17,020 nucleotides of DNA from an uncultured Oscillospiraceae bacterium (GCA_934457235.1 CAKSHT010000032.1:1-17020), one strand, 5' to 3'; shown: positions 6,619-15,033, counted from the first letter of the stretch. Numbers and translations: made by a program. The notes: generated by a model from the letters alone, not told the origin.

Positions 6619-9140
6619 TACTTCTTCCTGAAATTAGGGTTATCATCAGGTTCTTTCATTATTGCATCAAACAGGCGCTGCGTTTTGTTGGAGCCGCGGC
6701 GCTTCTTGTCCTTCAGCATATTAAGCTCCTCATTCGTATCGGAGATTTCCCCGTCATAGAGGTGTCTGTCCTCAGTCCAGATCCCGCTTGGAACCTCGTC
6801 AGCCACTGGCTTTACGCTCTTTGTACCGGAGCTGCGACGCTTCCTGGAAGTCGGTTCGCGGTGCTCACCAGCCGGGCGTTCCGGTTGGGGTTCTGGCCTC
6901 TTTGGCTCAGATTTTGGCTTTTCGGGCTTCTGTTCTTCCCTGTCCGGGAGCCAGTCGCTTTCAAGCATGTCGTTTTCGGACTGCTCAAGCACGTCAAATA
7001 TGGAGCCGATCTCCCAGAACGGGTCTGACTGCTCCTGCGGCTCTTCCGGTCTATCCGGCTCAGCAGGCGCAGTCGGTTCGGGACGTGATACGGCTTCAAA
7101 CGATGTGTCAGTTTTTACTGCCGCCCCCGCCATCTTTCCATATGCAGATATCGCGGCAGCGTTCTTCCTTATTATTTTAGGTGCGGGCTTTACCTGCGGC
7201 TCCGGCTTCTCCTCGGAAGCTGTGTTCTCCCATTCCGGCGTAGGTTCGTCGGATACTTCCATTATCGAAGCAGTTGTCTTGTCAAACGGCTCCACGCTGC
7301 GTATTTTCTCAGGCTCAGAATCCTTGAATGCGACAAATCCGCTTTCCGGCGACGGCATATTTACTGCGCGCTCCGGCTCTGTAACTTCATTGATAATCGG
7401 TCTGCGCTCCCCGTCTGCTGATTTAACCACACGCTCTTGCTCCTCAGACGGCATGTATACGCGGGGATTCTCCGGAATATTCACGAGCTCCGGTGCTGTA
7501 TCTCTCGTGAAATACCCGGAATTCGTATTCTCCTCCGCAAAAGCCCTCGTCGGCGTAGAATTTCTGATAACTCGCTGATCCGGTACTGCCGCAGGCTCCT
7601 GCTCTGCGCTTGCAAAAGCTGCAAATCCGCGTTCCGGCTCGGCGGACGGCTGTTTCAACGGCATCTGATACGGTCTTGCTTCCGTACCTGTGCGGTCGGC
7701 GCGTATCACATGGGATACAGTTCTTGACTTCTGGCGCTCCACGCTCGGAGATGTGAAAAAACCCTCGCGGCGCGGCTGCGGCTCCGGAACAAACTCCGGC
7801 TCCTCCTTCTGCACAGGCGCTTTCCCGATGTTGCTGCGGCTGATACGCTCCGGCACGAACGGCTTTACTACACGCTCATGCGGATCCGGAGCGGGCTTAC
7901 GTACTTCAACAACAGGGTTACTTCTGGAAATATCCATCGAACGAGAATACGTAATAAACGCCTTTAAATCGTCCGGTTGTATCTCGCCGTTGTTCACCTT
8001 GGACTTCATCGCCTCAAGATAAAGCCGCCAGCCGTCGTATTCCTTGATACTCATCGAGCCGGCTGTTGCCCTGGCGTACATCTCGTCCACTATCTCGCCG
8101 CACTGCTTCTCAAGCTCCGGAGTAACACGGCTTTTCGGGTGCTCTGCTTCATAGATCTCAAGACAGGTCCTTCCGCCGGTGCCCGGCAGTGAGCAGTAAT
8201 CCCCGGTATACTCAGCGTCCTTTACATAGTATCTTCCGCAGCGCTTGCACCGTGCAAGCCAGCCCCCGCTTTCAAGCAGCGCGTCTATCTCAAGGTCTAC
8301 AGCTGCTTTAAGACCGCATGGCATGTAGATCTTTCCAGGGGCGTTCTCCATCGCCGGACGGGACATATTGTAGCTGTTGAACTCCTGTTCCAGCCCCGCC
8401 TTCATGTGCGAAAACGCGTCCATTGCTATCTGGTCGGACATATCGCCGTACTGACCGATATCGGAATAATCATCGCTGTAATCGAAATCAGCAAGCACAT
8501 TTTTCACGATATCCTTGGATATCCCAGGGTACATGAAAGGCGCCGAGGGCACCCTCCCGGCAGAAAACATCTGAGTGACGCCCAGGTCCTCCAGACGGCA
8601 GCCAAGCTCCCGGGCGGTCACGCTGAATATCAGATCAAAATAGTTCCTGCGGGCGCAGGCTTCCTCAACGCCGGAAAGCTCTCTTGAAAACAGAAAATAA
8701 ACCTTGTTCTTTGCATAATCCTGCACGCGGACAAGGTTCAGCCATTCGTTTATGCCCTTATTGTAGCGGTACTCGCACAACCGGACAAAGACCGCCTTTT
8801 CAAAGGCAGTCTTGCAGTCTATAAAGCGGTTCCACAGCCCCGTGGTGCCTATGTTGTCACGACGGCATACATAATCTATCCAACAGTCCAGCACGATCTT
8901 ATCATACACCGTGCGGAGATTATGCTCAATATAGACATGCATGTTCCTCAGGGAGTTGCGCAGATCCGTCACTCGGTCAACGTCAGGCTCTCCGGAGCGC
9001 AGCGCTTCATCGCAGACTGCAACCGCATTCTCGGCAAAATACGACAGATCATAGTCGCAGAAAGAAAGCAGCGAAAACGGATAGCGAAGCTGAAAAATCT
9101 CGCTTGAGTTTTTCCCTGCCAAGTTCAGAACTCTCTCCAA
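6618..9140 (-). CDS. 840-residue protein with four-Cys zinc motif (DUF6076-like) and long disordered tail
   Basis: I cannot assign a function. Residues 1-400 look folded and mostly helical, with no signal peptide or TM segment. They contain CKRCGRYYV (Cys298, Cys301) with Cys316 and Cys326, a CxxC-x14-C-x9-C pattern resembling the treble-clef/zinc-ribbon motif of DUF6076-type proteins; that family name is from memory and not certain. Residues about 405-760 are Pro/Glu/Arg/Ser-rich and probably disordered, with loosely repeated pieces (GFAAF, GFVAF, RVVKPF, RVVKSA, PRVYMPSEE, KIYMP). A charged C-terminus ends NPNFRKK. The start is TTG at 9140, supported by AAAAGGAG 6 bases upstream; the next internal Met is at residue 67. 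It is the last gene of a probable three-gene operon, 12 bases after the membrane-protein gene. Most likely a cytoplasmic, perhaps nucleic-acid- or protein-binding, scaffold. Confidence 0.82.
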   Translation of the reverse strand: MERVLNLAGKNSSEIFQLRYPFSLLSFCDYDLSYFAENAVAVCDEALRSGEPDVDRVTDLRNSLRNMHVYIEHNLRTVYDKIVLDCWIDYVCRRDNIGTTGLWNRFIDCKTAFEKAVFVRLCEYRYNKGINEWLNLVRVQDYAKNKVYFLFSRELSGVEEACARRNYFDLIFSVTARELGCRLEDLGVTQMFSAGRVPSAPFMYPGISKDIVKNVLADFDYSDDYSDIGQYGDMSDQIAMDAFSHMKAGLEQEFNSYNMSRPAMENAPGKIYMPCGLKAAVDLEIDALLESGGWLARCKRCGRYYVKDAEYTGDYCSLPGTGGRTCLEIYEAEHPKSRVTPELEKQCGEIVDEMYARATAGSMSIKEYDGWRLYLEAMKSKVNNGEIQPDDLKAFITYSRSMDISRSNPVVEVRKPAPDPHERVVKPFVPERISRSNIGKAPVQKEEPEFVPEPQPRREGFFTSPSVERQKSRTVSHVIRADRTGTEARPYQMPLKQPSAEPERGFAAFASAEQEPAAVPDQRVIRNSTPTRAFAEENTNSGYFTRDTAPELVNIPENPRVYMPSEEQERVVKSADGERRPIINEVTEPERAVNMPSPESGFVAFKDSEPEKIRSVEPFDKTTASIMEVSDEPTPEWENTASEEKPEPQVKPAPKIIRKNAAAISAYGKMAGAAVKTDTSFEAVSRPEPTAPAEPDRPEEPQEQSDPFWEIGSIFDVLEQSENDMLESDWLPDREEQKPEKPKSEPKRPEPQPERPAGEHREPTSRKRRSSGTKSVKPVADEVPSGIWTEDRHLYDGEISDTNEELNMLKDKKRRGSNKTQRLFDAIMKEPDDNPNFRKK

Positions 9141-9152
9141 TTCAGGCTCCTT

Positions 9153-10082
9153 TTACTGTTCGGCGGTTGCCGGCTCAGTTGAGCCGGTGCTTTCTGCTGT
9201 ATCGCTTGAAGCGGATACCGCGGAGGCTTCTGCGGTTATCCCGGCGTGGCTCTCAGTGGCGTCCTCCTCGGTCGCGGATACCTCTACCACAAGATAGGGA
9301 TTCTCCTTTAATGTGCCCTCGACCTCAAGCGCCTCGACTTTTTTACCGTCCTTGGTGGCCTCGACCCATTGTACCGGATCGTTGTCCTTTCCGGTGTACT
9401 TTGTGGTAAGCACCCAGCCGCAGCCAAGCACGCGCTTTCCGCTGCCGAACGGTATTTCAACATCCTTGCTTACGTCCTCGACGTAATAGCTTGCCGTGCG
9501 GCGCTCGCCGTTAGGCTTGTCAACATAGCGGACGATACGGTAATTGCCGTCCTCGGAAATCACCTCATAATTCGTATCACGGAGCGTCAGATCAACGCCG
9601 GTGAGCGAGAGCCTGCCCATCAGCAGAGTCATTGTTATATATGCCGCGGCGCCGATGACGAACATCAGCAGATACATCGTTCCCAGCACTGTTTTCAGCG
9701 TTTCGTTCGCCCTGGAGATGAAAAACATAGCCACCAGGACGCACAGCGGCGGCAGCAGCATGTACCAGTTTCCGAACGCAAGAATAAACGATACAAGGAG
9801 TATCGGCGGCAGGATAAGCGCGTTGATCTGCGTTATCACCTGATTCCTGGTGTAGATCATCAGCGCCAGCGCCGCGACGTTCACAAAAACATAGAGCACG
9901 AACAGCGAGGTAGGATTATCGTATTCCAGGAAGTACGCGAAATTCAGCCAGGCGAGCCATATCAGCAGCCCGGTGTATCCCCAGCACAGCACGGCGACGC
10001 CGCGCTTCAGCCAGACATTCTTAAATATTGAAGCCAGGATATCCATGAAACTGCCGTTGTTCTTCTTGCCAACCTTATCCAT
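9153..10082 (-). CDS. Five-TM membrane protein with extracytoplasmic C-terminal domain, unknown function
   Basis: A 309-residue protein I do not recognise. After a short basic N-terminus come five predicted TM helices (about 28-51, 57-78, 87-104, 106-123, 131-155). A globular domain of about 110 residues follows (158-270), with beta-like pattern (YEVISEDGNYRIVRYVD, then KRVLGCGWVLTTKYTG), then a Ser/Thr/Ala/Glu-rich low-complexity tail (271-309). With a basic N-terminus inside and five helices, the C-terminal half should face outside. ATG 10082 follows GGGAGG by 5 bases. It is the middle gene of the probable operon, 40 bases after the surface-protein gene and 12 before the zinc-motif gene, so the three products may act together across the membrane. 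Confidence 0.8.
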   Translation of the reverse strand: MDKVGKKNNGSFMDILASIFKNVWLKRGVAVLCWGYTGLLIWLAWLNFAYFLEYDNPTSLFVLYVFVNVAALALMIYTRNQVITQINALILPPILLVSFILAFGNWYMLLPPLCVLVAMFFISRANETLKTVLGTMYLLMFVIGAAAYITMTLLMGRLSLTGVDLTLRDTNYEVISEDGNYRIVRYVDKPNGERRTASYYVEDVSKDVEIPFGSGKRVLGCGWVLTTKYTGKDNDPVQWVEATKDGKKVEALEVEGTLKENPYLVVEVSATEEDATESHAGITAEASAVSASSDTAESTGSTEPATAEQ

Positions 10083-10122
10083 ACTTCCCTCCCAGATTAC
10101 GTTTTTTCCCTGTATTATTTAA

Positions 10123-11115
10123 TTAATAGTACTTTTTCTTCTTGTAGATTATATAACCGACGATCGCGCCGACAACTACCACCGCAGCTACTCCCACTAT
10201 TATAACGATCATCATTACCGGAGATTCCTGCTTGTAGAAATCAGCATAATTTGTAGGCTGTTCGCCCTCCATCTCCGGAATGTTGATGGAAGTGTCATCA
10301 GGTTTTACAGATGTCGTCTGTTCGGGCGCGGAAGAACTATCGTCCCCGCCGGTAGTAACAGCCGCTTCCTTTGTTTCGGACTCGGCAGCAGAAACGTCGG
10401 ACGTACCTGTAGTTTCAGCTGTTGAAGCGTCTACGGTAGCCTTAGCTTCCACGGTAGCGATAACAGGCTCGTCAGTAGGCTCTGCCGCTGAGGAAGCCGT
10501 TGTCGTTGTGTCTGCAGTCGTTGCAGAAGTCGCTGTAGTCTGCTCAGGCTCCACGACAGTAGTGGAATCACCGGTGACTATGCGGAAATTCTTAACGGAG
10601 ATCTCAACGTCGCCCTGTGCCGGAGCTGTCCAGTTGGTTCTTACCTGGAACAGTATGTACGCCGGCTTTTTCTTTCCGAAGCCCTCATAGAAGTGCTTGC
10701 CGCTCTCGGTGACGGTGATCCACTCGCCGTACTTCAGCTCGGTGTAGTCCGACGGATCTACCCAACTCCAGTTTGTTGTGAACGCCGGCATGCAGCCGAC
10801 AACATCCTTGCCCTTGGTGTCAAGTCTTACATCAACGGAAACGGAAACATTGTCGTCGTTCCAGAAATCCAGGTCTGCGAACTCGTTGAACAGTCTGAAT
10901 CTCAGTGACAGGAAGTCCTCGCCGGAGCTGTCGCTGAACTTTGTGACGAACGAACCCTCGCTGCCGCTGATGTTCTTGGTATCTGCATTGATCTCGTCGC
11001 AGAGTTTGCTGTCGTCAATATTGTAAACGTAATCTGCTGCCGCAGTCGCGGAAGCCGCCGCCATGACTGCTACGGCGCATACCGCACAGACGGCTCTTCT
11101 GAGCTTTGTAAGCAT
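10123..11115 (-). CDS. Secreted beta-rich protein with Thr/Ser linker and C-terminal membrane anchor
   Basis: A 330-residue protein. Residues 1-27 are a signal peptide (LTKLRR, then an Ala/Val core ending ATAAA). Residues 28-182 resemble a jelly-roll or carbohydrate-binding module: alternating strands, many aromatic residues (FWND, NWSWVD, YGEWITV, YILFQVRTNW) and a closing strand VEISVKNFRIV. The resemblance is by look only. A Thr/Ser/Ala/Glu linker (183-295) leads to one TM helix (301-324) and a short basic tail (KKKKYY); there is no LPxTG-like motif, so it is held in the membrane. ATG 11115 is chosen because GGAGG lies 8 bases upstream; an in-frame TTG 15 bases earlier would overlap that site. 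It is the first gene of the probable three-gene operon, with its own promoter. Confidence 0.82.
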   Translation of the reverse strand: MLTKLRRAVCAVCAVAVMAAASATAAADYVYNIDDSKLCDEINADTKNISGSEGSFVTKFSDSSGEDFLSLRFRLFNEFADLDFWNDDNVSVSVDVRLDTKGKDVVGCMPAFTTNWSWVDPSDYTELKYGEWITVTESGKHFYEGFGKKKPAYILFQVRTNWTAPAQGDVEISVKNFRIVTGDSTTVVEPEQTTATSATTADTTTTASSAAEPTDEPVIATVEAKATVDASTAETTGTSDVSAAESETKEAAVTTGGDDSSSAPEQTTSVKPDDTSINIPEMEGEQPTNYADFYKQESPVMMIVIIVGVAAVVVVGAIVGYIIYKKKKYY

Positions 11116-11180
11116 AATAAATTCCTCCAATGGTTCAACACATTTATAAACAGCGTCTATTTATCGCTATATATATATTT

Positions 11181-11209
11181 ATTGTATATCAAATCAAAGA
11201 AAAATTCAA
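11181..11209 (-). promoter_or_regulatory. Promoter of the three-gene unknown operon
   Basis: -35 TTGAAT (11209-11204), a 17-bp spacer and -10 TACAAT (11186-11181), followed by an alternating TA tract. The ATG at 11115 is about 60 bases beyond the likely start point. Confidence 0.72.
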
Positions 11210-11245
11210 GTGTTTTTAACAACTTTATATTCTTTACACAAAATC

Positions 11246-11258
11246 CACGTGACACGTG
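11246..11258. promoter_or_regulatory. Double CACGTG site upstream of the unknown operon
   Basis: Two copies of the palindrome CACGTG (11246-11251 and 11253-11258) are separated by one A, making a 13-bp near-symmetrical site about 40 bp upstream of the -35 at 11209. This fits an operator or activator site for the operon. The binding factor is unknown. Confidence 0.4.
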
Positions 11259-11312
11259 TAGTTTATTTGGACTTTCTGCAACAATATACATATGAACAAC
11301 AAATACCTTCAA

Positions 11313-11342
11313 AGACAGAAAACCCACACTGAAACAGTGCGG
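11313..11342 (-). terminator. Intrinsic terminator of ftsZ
   Basis: An 8-bp stem (11342-11335 with 11331-11324, one G-U pair), loop TTT, then GTTTTCTGTCTTTG on the minus strand. It lies about 30 bases after the ftsZ stop and separates ftsZ from the unknown operon. Confidence 0.85.
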
Positions 11343-11371
11343 ATCTTCTGGAGGTATATTTCGTTGTGTGA

Positions 11372-12505
11372 TTACTTGGAATTCAGGATATTGATGAGCT
11401 TGTCAATATCGTTATCCCCGCCAAAATCAGCCGCCGGAGCAGTGAAGCTTCCTGATGTGGAAGCAGCCGCCTGTGTGTTCTGAGCGTCTGCCGGGATTAT
11501 CTCTCCGTCCTCGTCAGTCACGAAATCAGTAGCGATAACGATGATGGAAACTTCGTCCTCTGCCAGCTCCTCATCGAACTGCATGCCCATCTTGATCTCA
11601 GCATCGGGAGATGCGCTCTTGGTGATCTCTGTAGCGATGCTGTCTACCTCGTCCGCGGGGGTGGAAGTAGGAATGCTGATGTTGATAAGAAGTCTGCGAG
11701 CTCCGAGAATGGAGGTCTCAAGCAGCGGGCTGTGAAGCACCTGGTCGAGCGCGTCCTCGTTCTTGTTGTCGCCCTTACCGGTACCGATAGCCATATGAGC
11801 TATGCCGGAATCCTTGAGAGCCATCGTAACGTCCGCAAAGTCAACACTGATGAAGCCTACGCCCTTTACCAGGTCGGAGATACCCTTGACTGCCTTGTAC
11901 AGCACGCTGTCAACTGCTCTGAAAGCGTCGATCATGCTGAGCTTGGCGTTGCTGATTTCCTTAACCTTCTCGTTCGGGATAACGATAAGGGAGTCAACGT
12001 ACTTGCGCATCTCTGCGATACCCTTAAGCGCCTGGTTCATCTTCGCCTGACCCTCGAAAGCGAAAGGCTTTGTAACAACGCCGACTGTGAGCTTGCCCAG
12101 CTCCTTGGCGATATTTGCAACGACCGGAGCCGCACCGGTACCTGTACCGCCGCCCATTCCGGCAGCGATGAATACCATGGACTCGTCTTCCATAACAGCC
12201 TTCAGCTCGTCGCGGTTCTCCTCGGCAGATTCCTGACCAACCTGGGGCTTATTGCCTGCGCCCTGTCCCTTGGTACGCTTCTTGCCGATCTGGATACGGC
12301 GCATACGGCTGCCATCCTTGGAGCGCAGAGCCTTGACATCGGTGTTGGCAACAACGTAATCAATACCGGTCATTCCACCCTCGACCATGTGGCTTACTGC
12401 ATTTCCGCCACCGCCGCCGACGCCAATGACCATAATTTTGGTCTGATCCTCAAAATCTTCGTCCATCACAAATTCGTCATCGTGGTTATCTATTTCAAAT
12501 GCCAT
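11372..12505 (-). CDS. ftsZ: Cell division GTPase FtsZ
   Basis: A 377-residue tubulin homologue that polymerises into the division ring. Seen: the nucleotide-binding glycine loop GVGGGGGNAV (28-37), the tubulin signature GGGTGTG (118-124), VGVVTKPFAFEG (141-152), and the T7 loop GFISVDFADV (217-226), which keeps Asp222 and Asp225. Two things differ from the common form. The residue matching the usual T7-loop Asn is Ser220, and the C-terminal end (DIDKLINILNSK) is not the usual D/E-I-P-x-F-L peptide that docks FtsA, SepF or ZipA. The linker (331-363) is short and Ala/Thr/Ser-rich. ATG 12505 follows GGAGGG by 7 bases. It is downstream of divIB in the dcw cluster but has its own promoter and terminator. 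No ftsA lies between divIB and ftsZ. Confidence 0.97.
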   Translation of the reverse strand: MAFEIDNHDDEFVMDEDFEDQTKIMVIGVGGGGGNAVSHMVEGGMTGIDYVVANTDVKALRSKDGSRMRRIQIGKKRTKGQGAGNKPQVGQESAEENRDELKAVMEDESMVFIAAGMGGGTGTGAAPVVANIAKELGKLTVGVVTKPFAFEGQAKMNQALKGIAEMRKYVDSLIVIPNEKVKEISNAKLSMIDAFRAVDSVLYKAVKGISDLVKGVGFISVDFADVTMALKDSGIAHMAIGTGKGDNKNEDALDQVLHSPLLETSILGARRLLINISIPTSTPADEVDSIATEITKSASPDAEIKMGMQFDEELAEDEVSIIVIATDFVTDEDGEIIPADAQNTQAAASTSGSFTAPAADFGGDNDIDKLINILNSK

Positions 12506-12570
12506 CTATTTACCCTCCATGATTTTTTGACGCCGGAATACAAACTCCCCTGCGAATATAACTACTTAAT

Positions 12571-12599
12571 ATTATAACAGATAGAAACAAATATTGCAA
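12571..12599 (-). promoter_or_regulatory. Sigma-A promoter of ftsZ
   Basis: -35 TTGCAA (12599-12594), a 17-bp spacer and a perfect -10 TATAAT (12576-12571), in the 168-bp gap between divIB and ftsZ. It should give a leader of roughly 60 bases. Confidence 0.85.
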
Positions 12600-12673
12600 C
12601 TGTTTTTTAAAAAATATTTTGACAAATTATGCCGAGCACATGACACAAGTCTGGTGATTTTTACCTAACTGCT

Positions 12674-13714
12674 TCACTGCTCGGAGGTGCCCGCTTCCGC
12701 TGTGCTTTCCGCCGTGGATTCAGACGTATTCCCGATATCCGGAAGCACCTGCTCCACCACCTTGTCGCGAACGAACATCTTTTCCTGGGTGCGAAGGTCT
12801 ATGTAAACGTTCGCGCGCTCTATCTCCATGGCGCTCGCCGCCTCCGCGAGCTTTACGCTCAGGTCTGAAATTCCGCCGATCTGGAGCGTTATATTGTTAC
12901 CGCAGTCAATGGAGATATCAAATCGGTCGGTCATGTTGATGCGTGTTACTCCGGTTATTCCCTCCGCCTCGGCTGCTTCAAGTATCTGCGCCGGTATCTG
13001 GGTCTTTCCGTTGTCCTTTGACGAGAGGATCTTTCCGGGCACCAGGTCCTCAGGCTCATAGCCCTCCACCACGGTGAGACCCTCGGTGCTTCCAAGCTCC
13101 ACTATTCTGCCGAGCCTAGATATCGCCGCGTTCACTCCGCCGCTGCTTACCTGATACCACTTTTCAGCCTCCTGTACGACGATGTTAATTTTCGTCGGGA
13201 ACGATTTCTGCACCTCGACCTTGTCTATATACGGGAATGCCGCGGAAATTCGGTTCGCCGCCGCAGACGCGTCTATGTGCAGAAGATTCTGTCCGGTTTC
13301 AAGTCCAGACTGCATGACTATCTGCTGCGCAGTGTAGCGCGAATTTCCGGTGACTTCGATGGCAGAGCAGCTGAAAAGCACGGTATTCGAAAGAATTATC
13401 AGAACAGTTATAATTACCGCAGCCGCCAGAATATAATACATCACGAGATTGCCGCCGCGCCTGCTGCGTCTGCGGCTCTTCACCTCGCGCTGTACCGTAG
13501 CCTGCCTGTAGGCGCGGTCCGTCCGGCGGCGCTGCTCCCTTGACTGCGCCGGAGCACGGCCGCTGCTGCGCGGGTCGCGGTGAAATTCCTGATGCGGGCG
13601 GGAATTCACCGGGCGCTTCTTCGCGCCGCCGGAACGCTGAACATTCCGCGCGGGCTGTGCGCTCCCCCGCCGGTCACCACCCGGATGTCGGGCGTTCTTG
13701 CTGTTCTTTTCCAT
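12674..13714 (-). CDS. divIB: Cell division protein DivIB/FtsQ
   Basis: A 346-residue bitopic divisome protein that bridges DivIC/FtsL and stabilises the septal synthase complex. Residues 1-88 are a long, very basic cytoplasmic tail (Arg/Lys/Gln/Pro/Ser), one TM helix spans 89-115, an FtsQ-type POTRA domain covers about 116-184 (beginning CSAIEVTGNSRYTAQQIV), and the DivIB beta domain runs to about 325. A Ser/Thr/Glu tail ends the protein. ATG 13714 is chosen over GTG 13723 because AGGAG abuts the GTG but lies 7 bases before the ATG. It starts 31 bases after the murA stop, so the two are co-transcribed. The cytoplasmic tail is longer than in many firmicutes. Confidence 0.93.
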   Translation of the reverse strand: MEKNSKNARHPGGDRRGSAQPARNVQRSGGAKKRPVNSRPHQEFHRDPRSSGRAPAQSREQRRRTDRAYRQATVQREVKSRRRSRRGGNLVMYYILAAAVIITVLIILSNTVLFSCSAIEVTGNSRYTAQQIVMQSGLETGQNLLHIDASAAANRISAAFPYIDKVEVQKSFPTKINIVVQEAEKWYQVSSGGVNAAISRLGRIVELGSTEGLTVVEGYEPEDLVPGKILSSKDNGKTQIPAQILEAAEAEGITGVTRINMTDRFDISIDCGNNITLQIGGISDLSVKLAEAASAMEIERANVYIDLRTQEKMFVRDKVVEQVLPDIGNTSESTAESTAEAGTSEQ

Positions 13715-13745
13715 TTGCTGCACTCCTTTTAAACGGAATTACCCG

Positions 13746-15014
13746 TTATCCTGTTCTTGAAATATCCGCGCCCACTGAACGCAGTGTCTTTTCTATGCTC
13801 TCATAGCCGCGGTCGATGTAGCCCACGCCGGAGATCTCAGTAGTTCCCTCCGCCGCCAGAGCCGCCGTAACTAACGCCGCCCCGCCGCGCAGCTCTCCGG
13901 CACACAGCTTCGCCCCGGAAAGTCCCGTAACTCCCTGCACCACCGCGACCCTGCCCTCTACCTTGATGGAAGCCCCCAGCCTTATCAGCTCCGGAACATG
14001 ACGATAGCGGTTCTCAAAAATGTTCTCGACAAATACCGATGTTCCCTCGGCAACTGAACACAGCGCCGTGAACGGAGCCTGTATATCCGTCGGGAATCCC
14101 GGATACGGCATCGTGCGTATCGTCGGAGGTGCTGTAAGCCTGCGTTTGCAGCTTATGTACAGCTTTCCGCTGCCATAGGGATACACCCGGCAGCCCATAT
14201 TCTCCAGCACCGGAAGAAATCCGGTCATATGCTCCTGGCAGCAGCAGGTGAGTATCAGCTCTCCACGGGTGATGGCAGCGCAGCAGAGATACGTCCCTGC
14301 GGCTATCCTGTCCGGGATAACGCTGTGCTCCGCAGGCTCCAGACGCTTCACTCCCTCAATGACGATGGTGCTTCCGCCGGCTCCGGAGATCTTCGCGCCG
14401 CATTTGTTCAGGAACTCCGCGAGATCGGTTATCTCAGGCTCCCGCGCTGCGTTGTGTATCTCCGTTGTTCCCTCGGCGCACGCCGCCGCAAGTATAATGT
14501 TCTCGGTAGCTCCCACCGACGGAAACGACAGATTTATCCGCGCTCCGCGAAGTCCGCCAGGGACAGTACATTCAAGCCAGCCGTGCTGCTCGTCTATCTC
14601 CGCTCCCATCTCCCGGAGCGCCGCAAGATGCAGATCTATCGGACGCGCGCCAAGCTCGCATCCTCCCGGAAACGTAAGACGGCAGCGGTGCGTACGTCCC
14701 AGGACCGCACCAAGGAACACGATGGACGACCTCATCTCACGCATGAGATTATCCGGTATCTCCTCGCCGCAGACGTTTGAAGCGTCAACGCAGACAGTAC
14801 TGCCGTTCCTGCTGCACCTGCACCCCAGGCAGGAAAGTATCCTGCACGCGGCGTCAACGTCCGTCAGCGTGGGGCAGTTGTGAAGAATGCACTCGCCGTG
14901 TGCCAATATCGTTGCCGCCAGCAGCGGAAGCGCACTGTTTTTCGCGCCGTGCACCCGGATCTCGCCCTCCAGCCTCCGTCCTCCGTTTATGACCAGCTTT
15001 TGGTTGTTCGACAT
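13746..15014 (-). CDS. murA: UDP-N-acetylglucosamine 1-carboxyvinyltransferase MurA
   Basis: This cytoplasmic enzyme moves enolpyruvate from PEP to UDP-GlcNAc, the first committed step of peptidoglycan synthesis. It is full length at 422 residues. Seen: the N-terminal GAKNSALP (23-30, Lys25/Asn26), and the active-site loop PGGCELGARPIDLHL with Cys119, the residue fosfomycin alkylates in E. coli (Cys115). Also seen are the mid-domain SVGATENIILAA, PGFPTDIQAPF, and the C-terminal ELRGGAALVTAALAAEG carrying the conserved Arg. It has many other cysteines, notably a CCCQ run. ATG 15014 follows AGGAGGAG by 7 bases. It lies between murG and divIB, a common clostridial dcw order; a second murA elsewhere in the genome is possible. 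Confidence 0.97.
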   Translation of the reverse strand: MSNNQKLVINGGRRLEGEIRVHGAKNSALPLLAATILAHGECILHNCPTLTDVDAACRILSCLGCRCSRNGSTVCVDASNVCGEEIPDNLMREMRSSIVFLGAVLGRTHRCRLTFPGGCELGARPIDLHLAALREMGAEIDEQHGWLECTVPGGLRGARINLSFPSVGATENIILAAACAEGTTEIHNAAREPEITDLAEFLNKCGAKISGAGGSTIVIEGVKRLEPAEHSVIPDRIAAGTYLCCAAITRGELILTCCCQEHMTGFLPVLENMGCRVYPYGSGKLYISCKRRLTAPPTIRTMPYPGFPTDIQAPFTALCSVAEGTSVFVENIFENRYRHVPELIRLGASIKVEGRVAVVQGVTGLSGAKLCAGELRGGAALVTAALAAEGTTEISGVGYIDRGYESIEKTLRSVGADISRTG

Positions 15015-15033
15015 AATATCACTCCTCCTGCTT

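Noticed and set aside
6967..7578. 203-codon Ser/Gly-rich open frame on the plus strand
   Set aside because: It mirrors the Pro/Glu-rich low-complexity region of the 840-residue protein. Biased codons keep the opposite frame open, and there is no start signal or promoter.
11732..12577. 281-codon open frame on the plus strand opposite ftsZ
   Set aside because: It is the antisense shadow of a highly conserved gene: it has no ribosome-binding site of note, no recognisable domain, and ftsZ is certain on the other strand.
14229..14883. Two long plus-strand frames (183 and 211 codons) opposite murA
   Set aside because: They overlap each other and lie within murA, whose full-length frame has all family motifs. 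They are GC-driven shadows.
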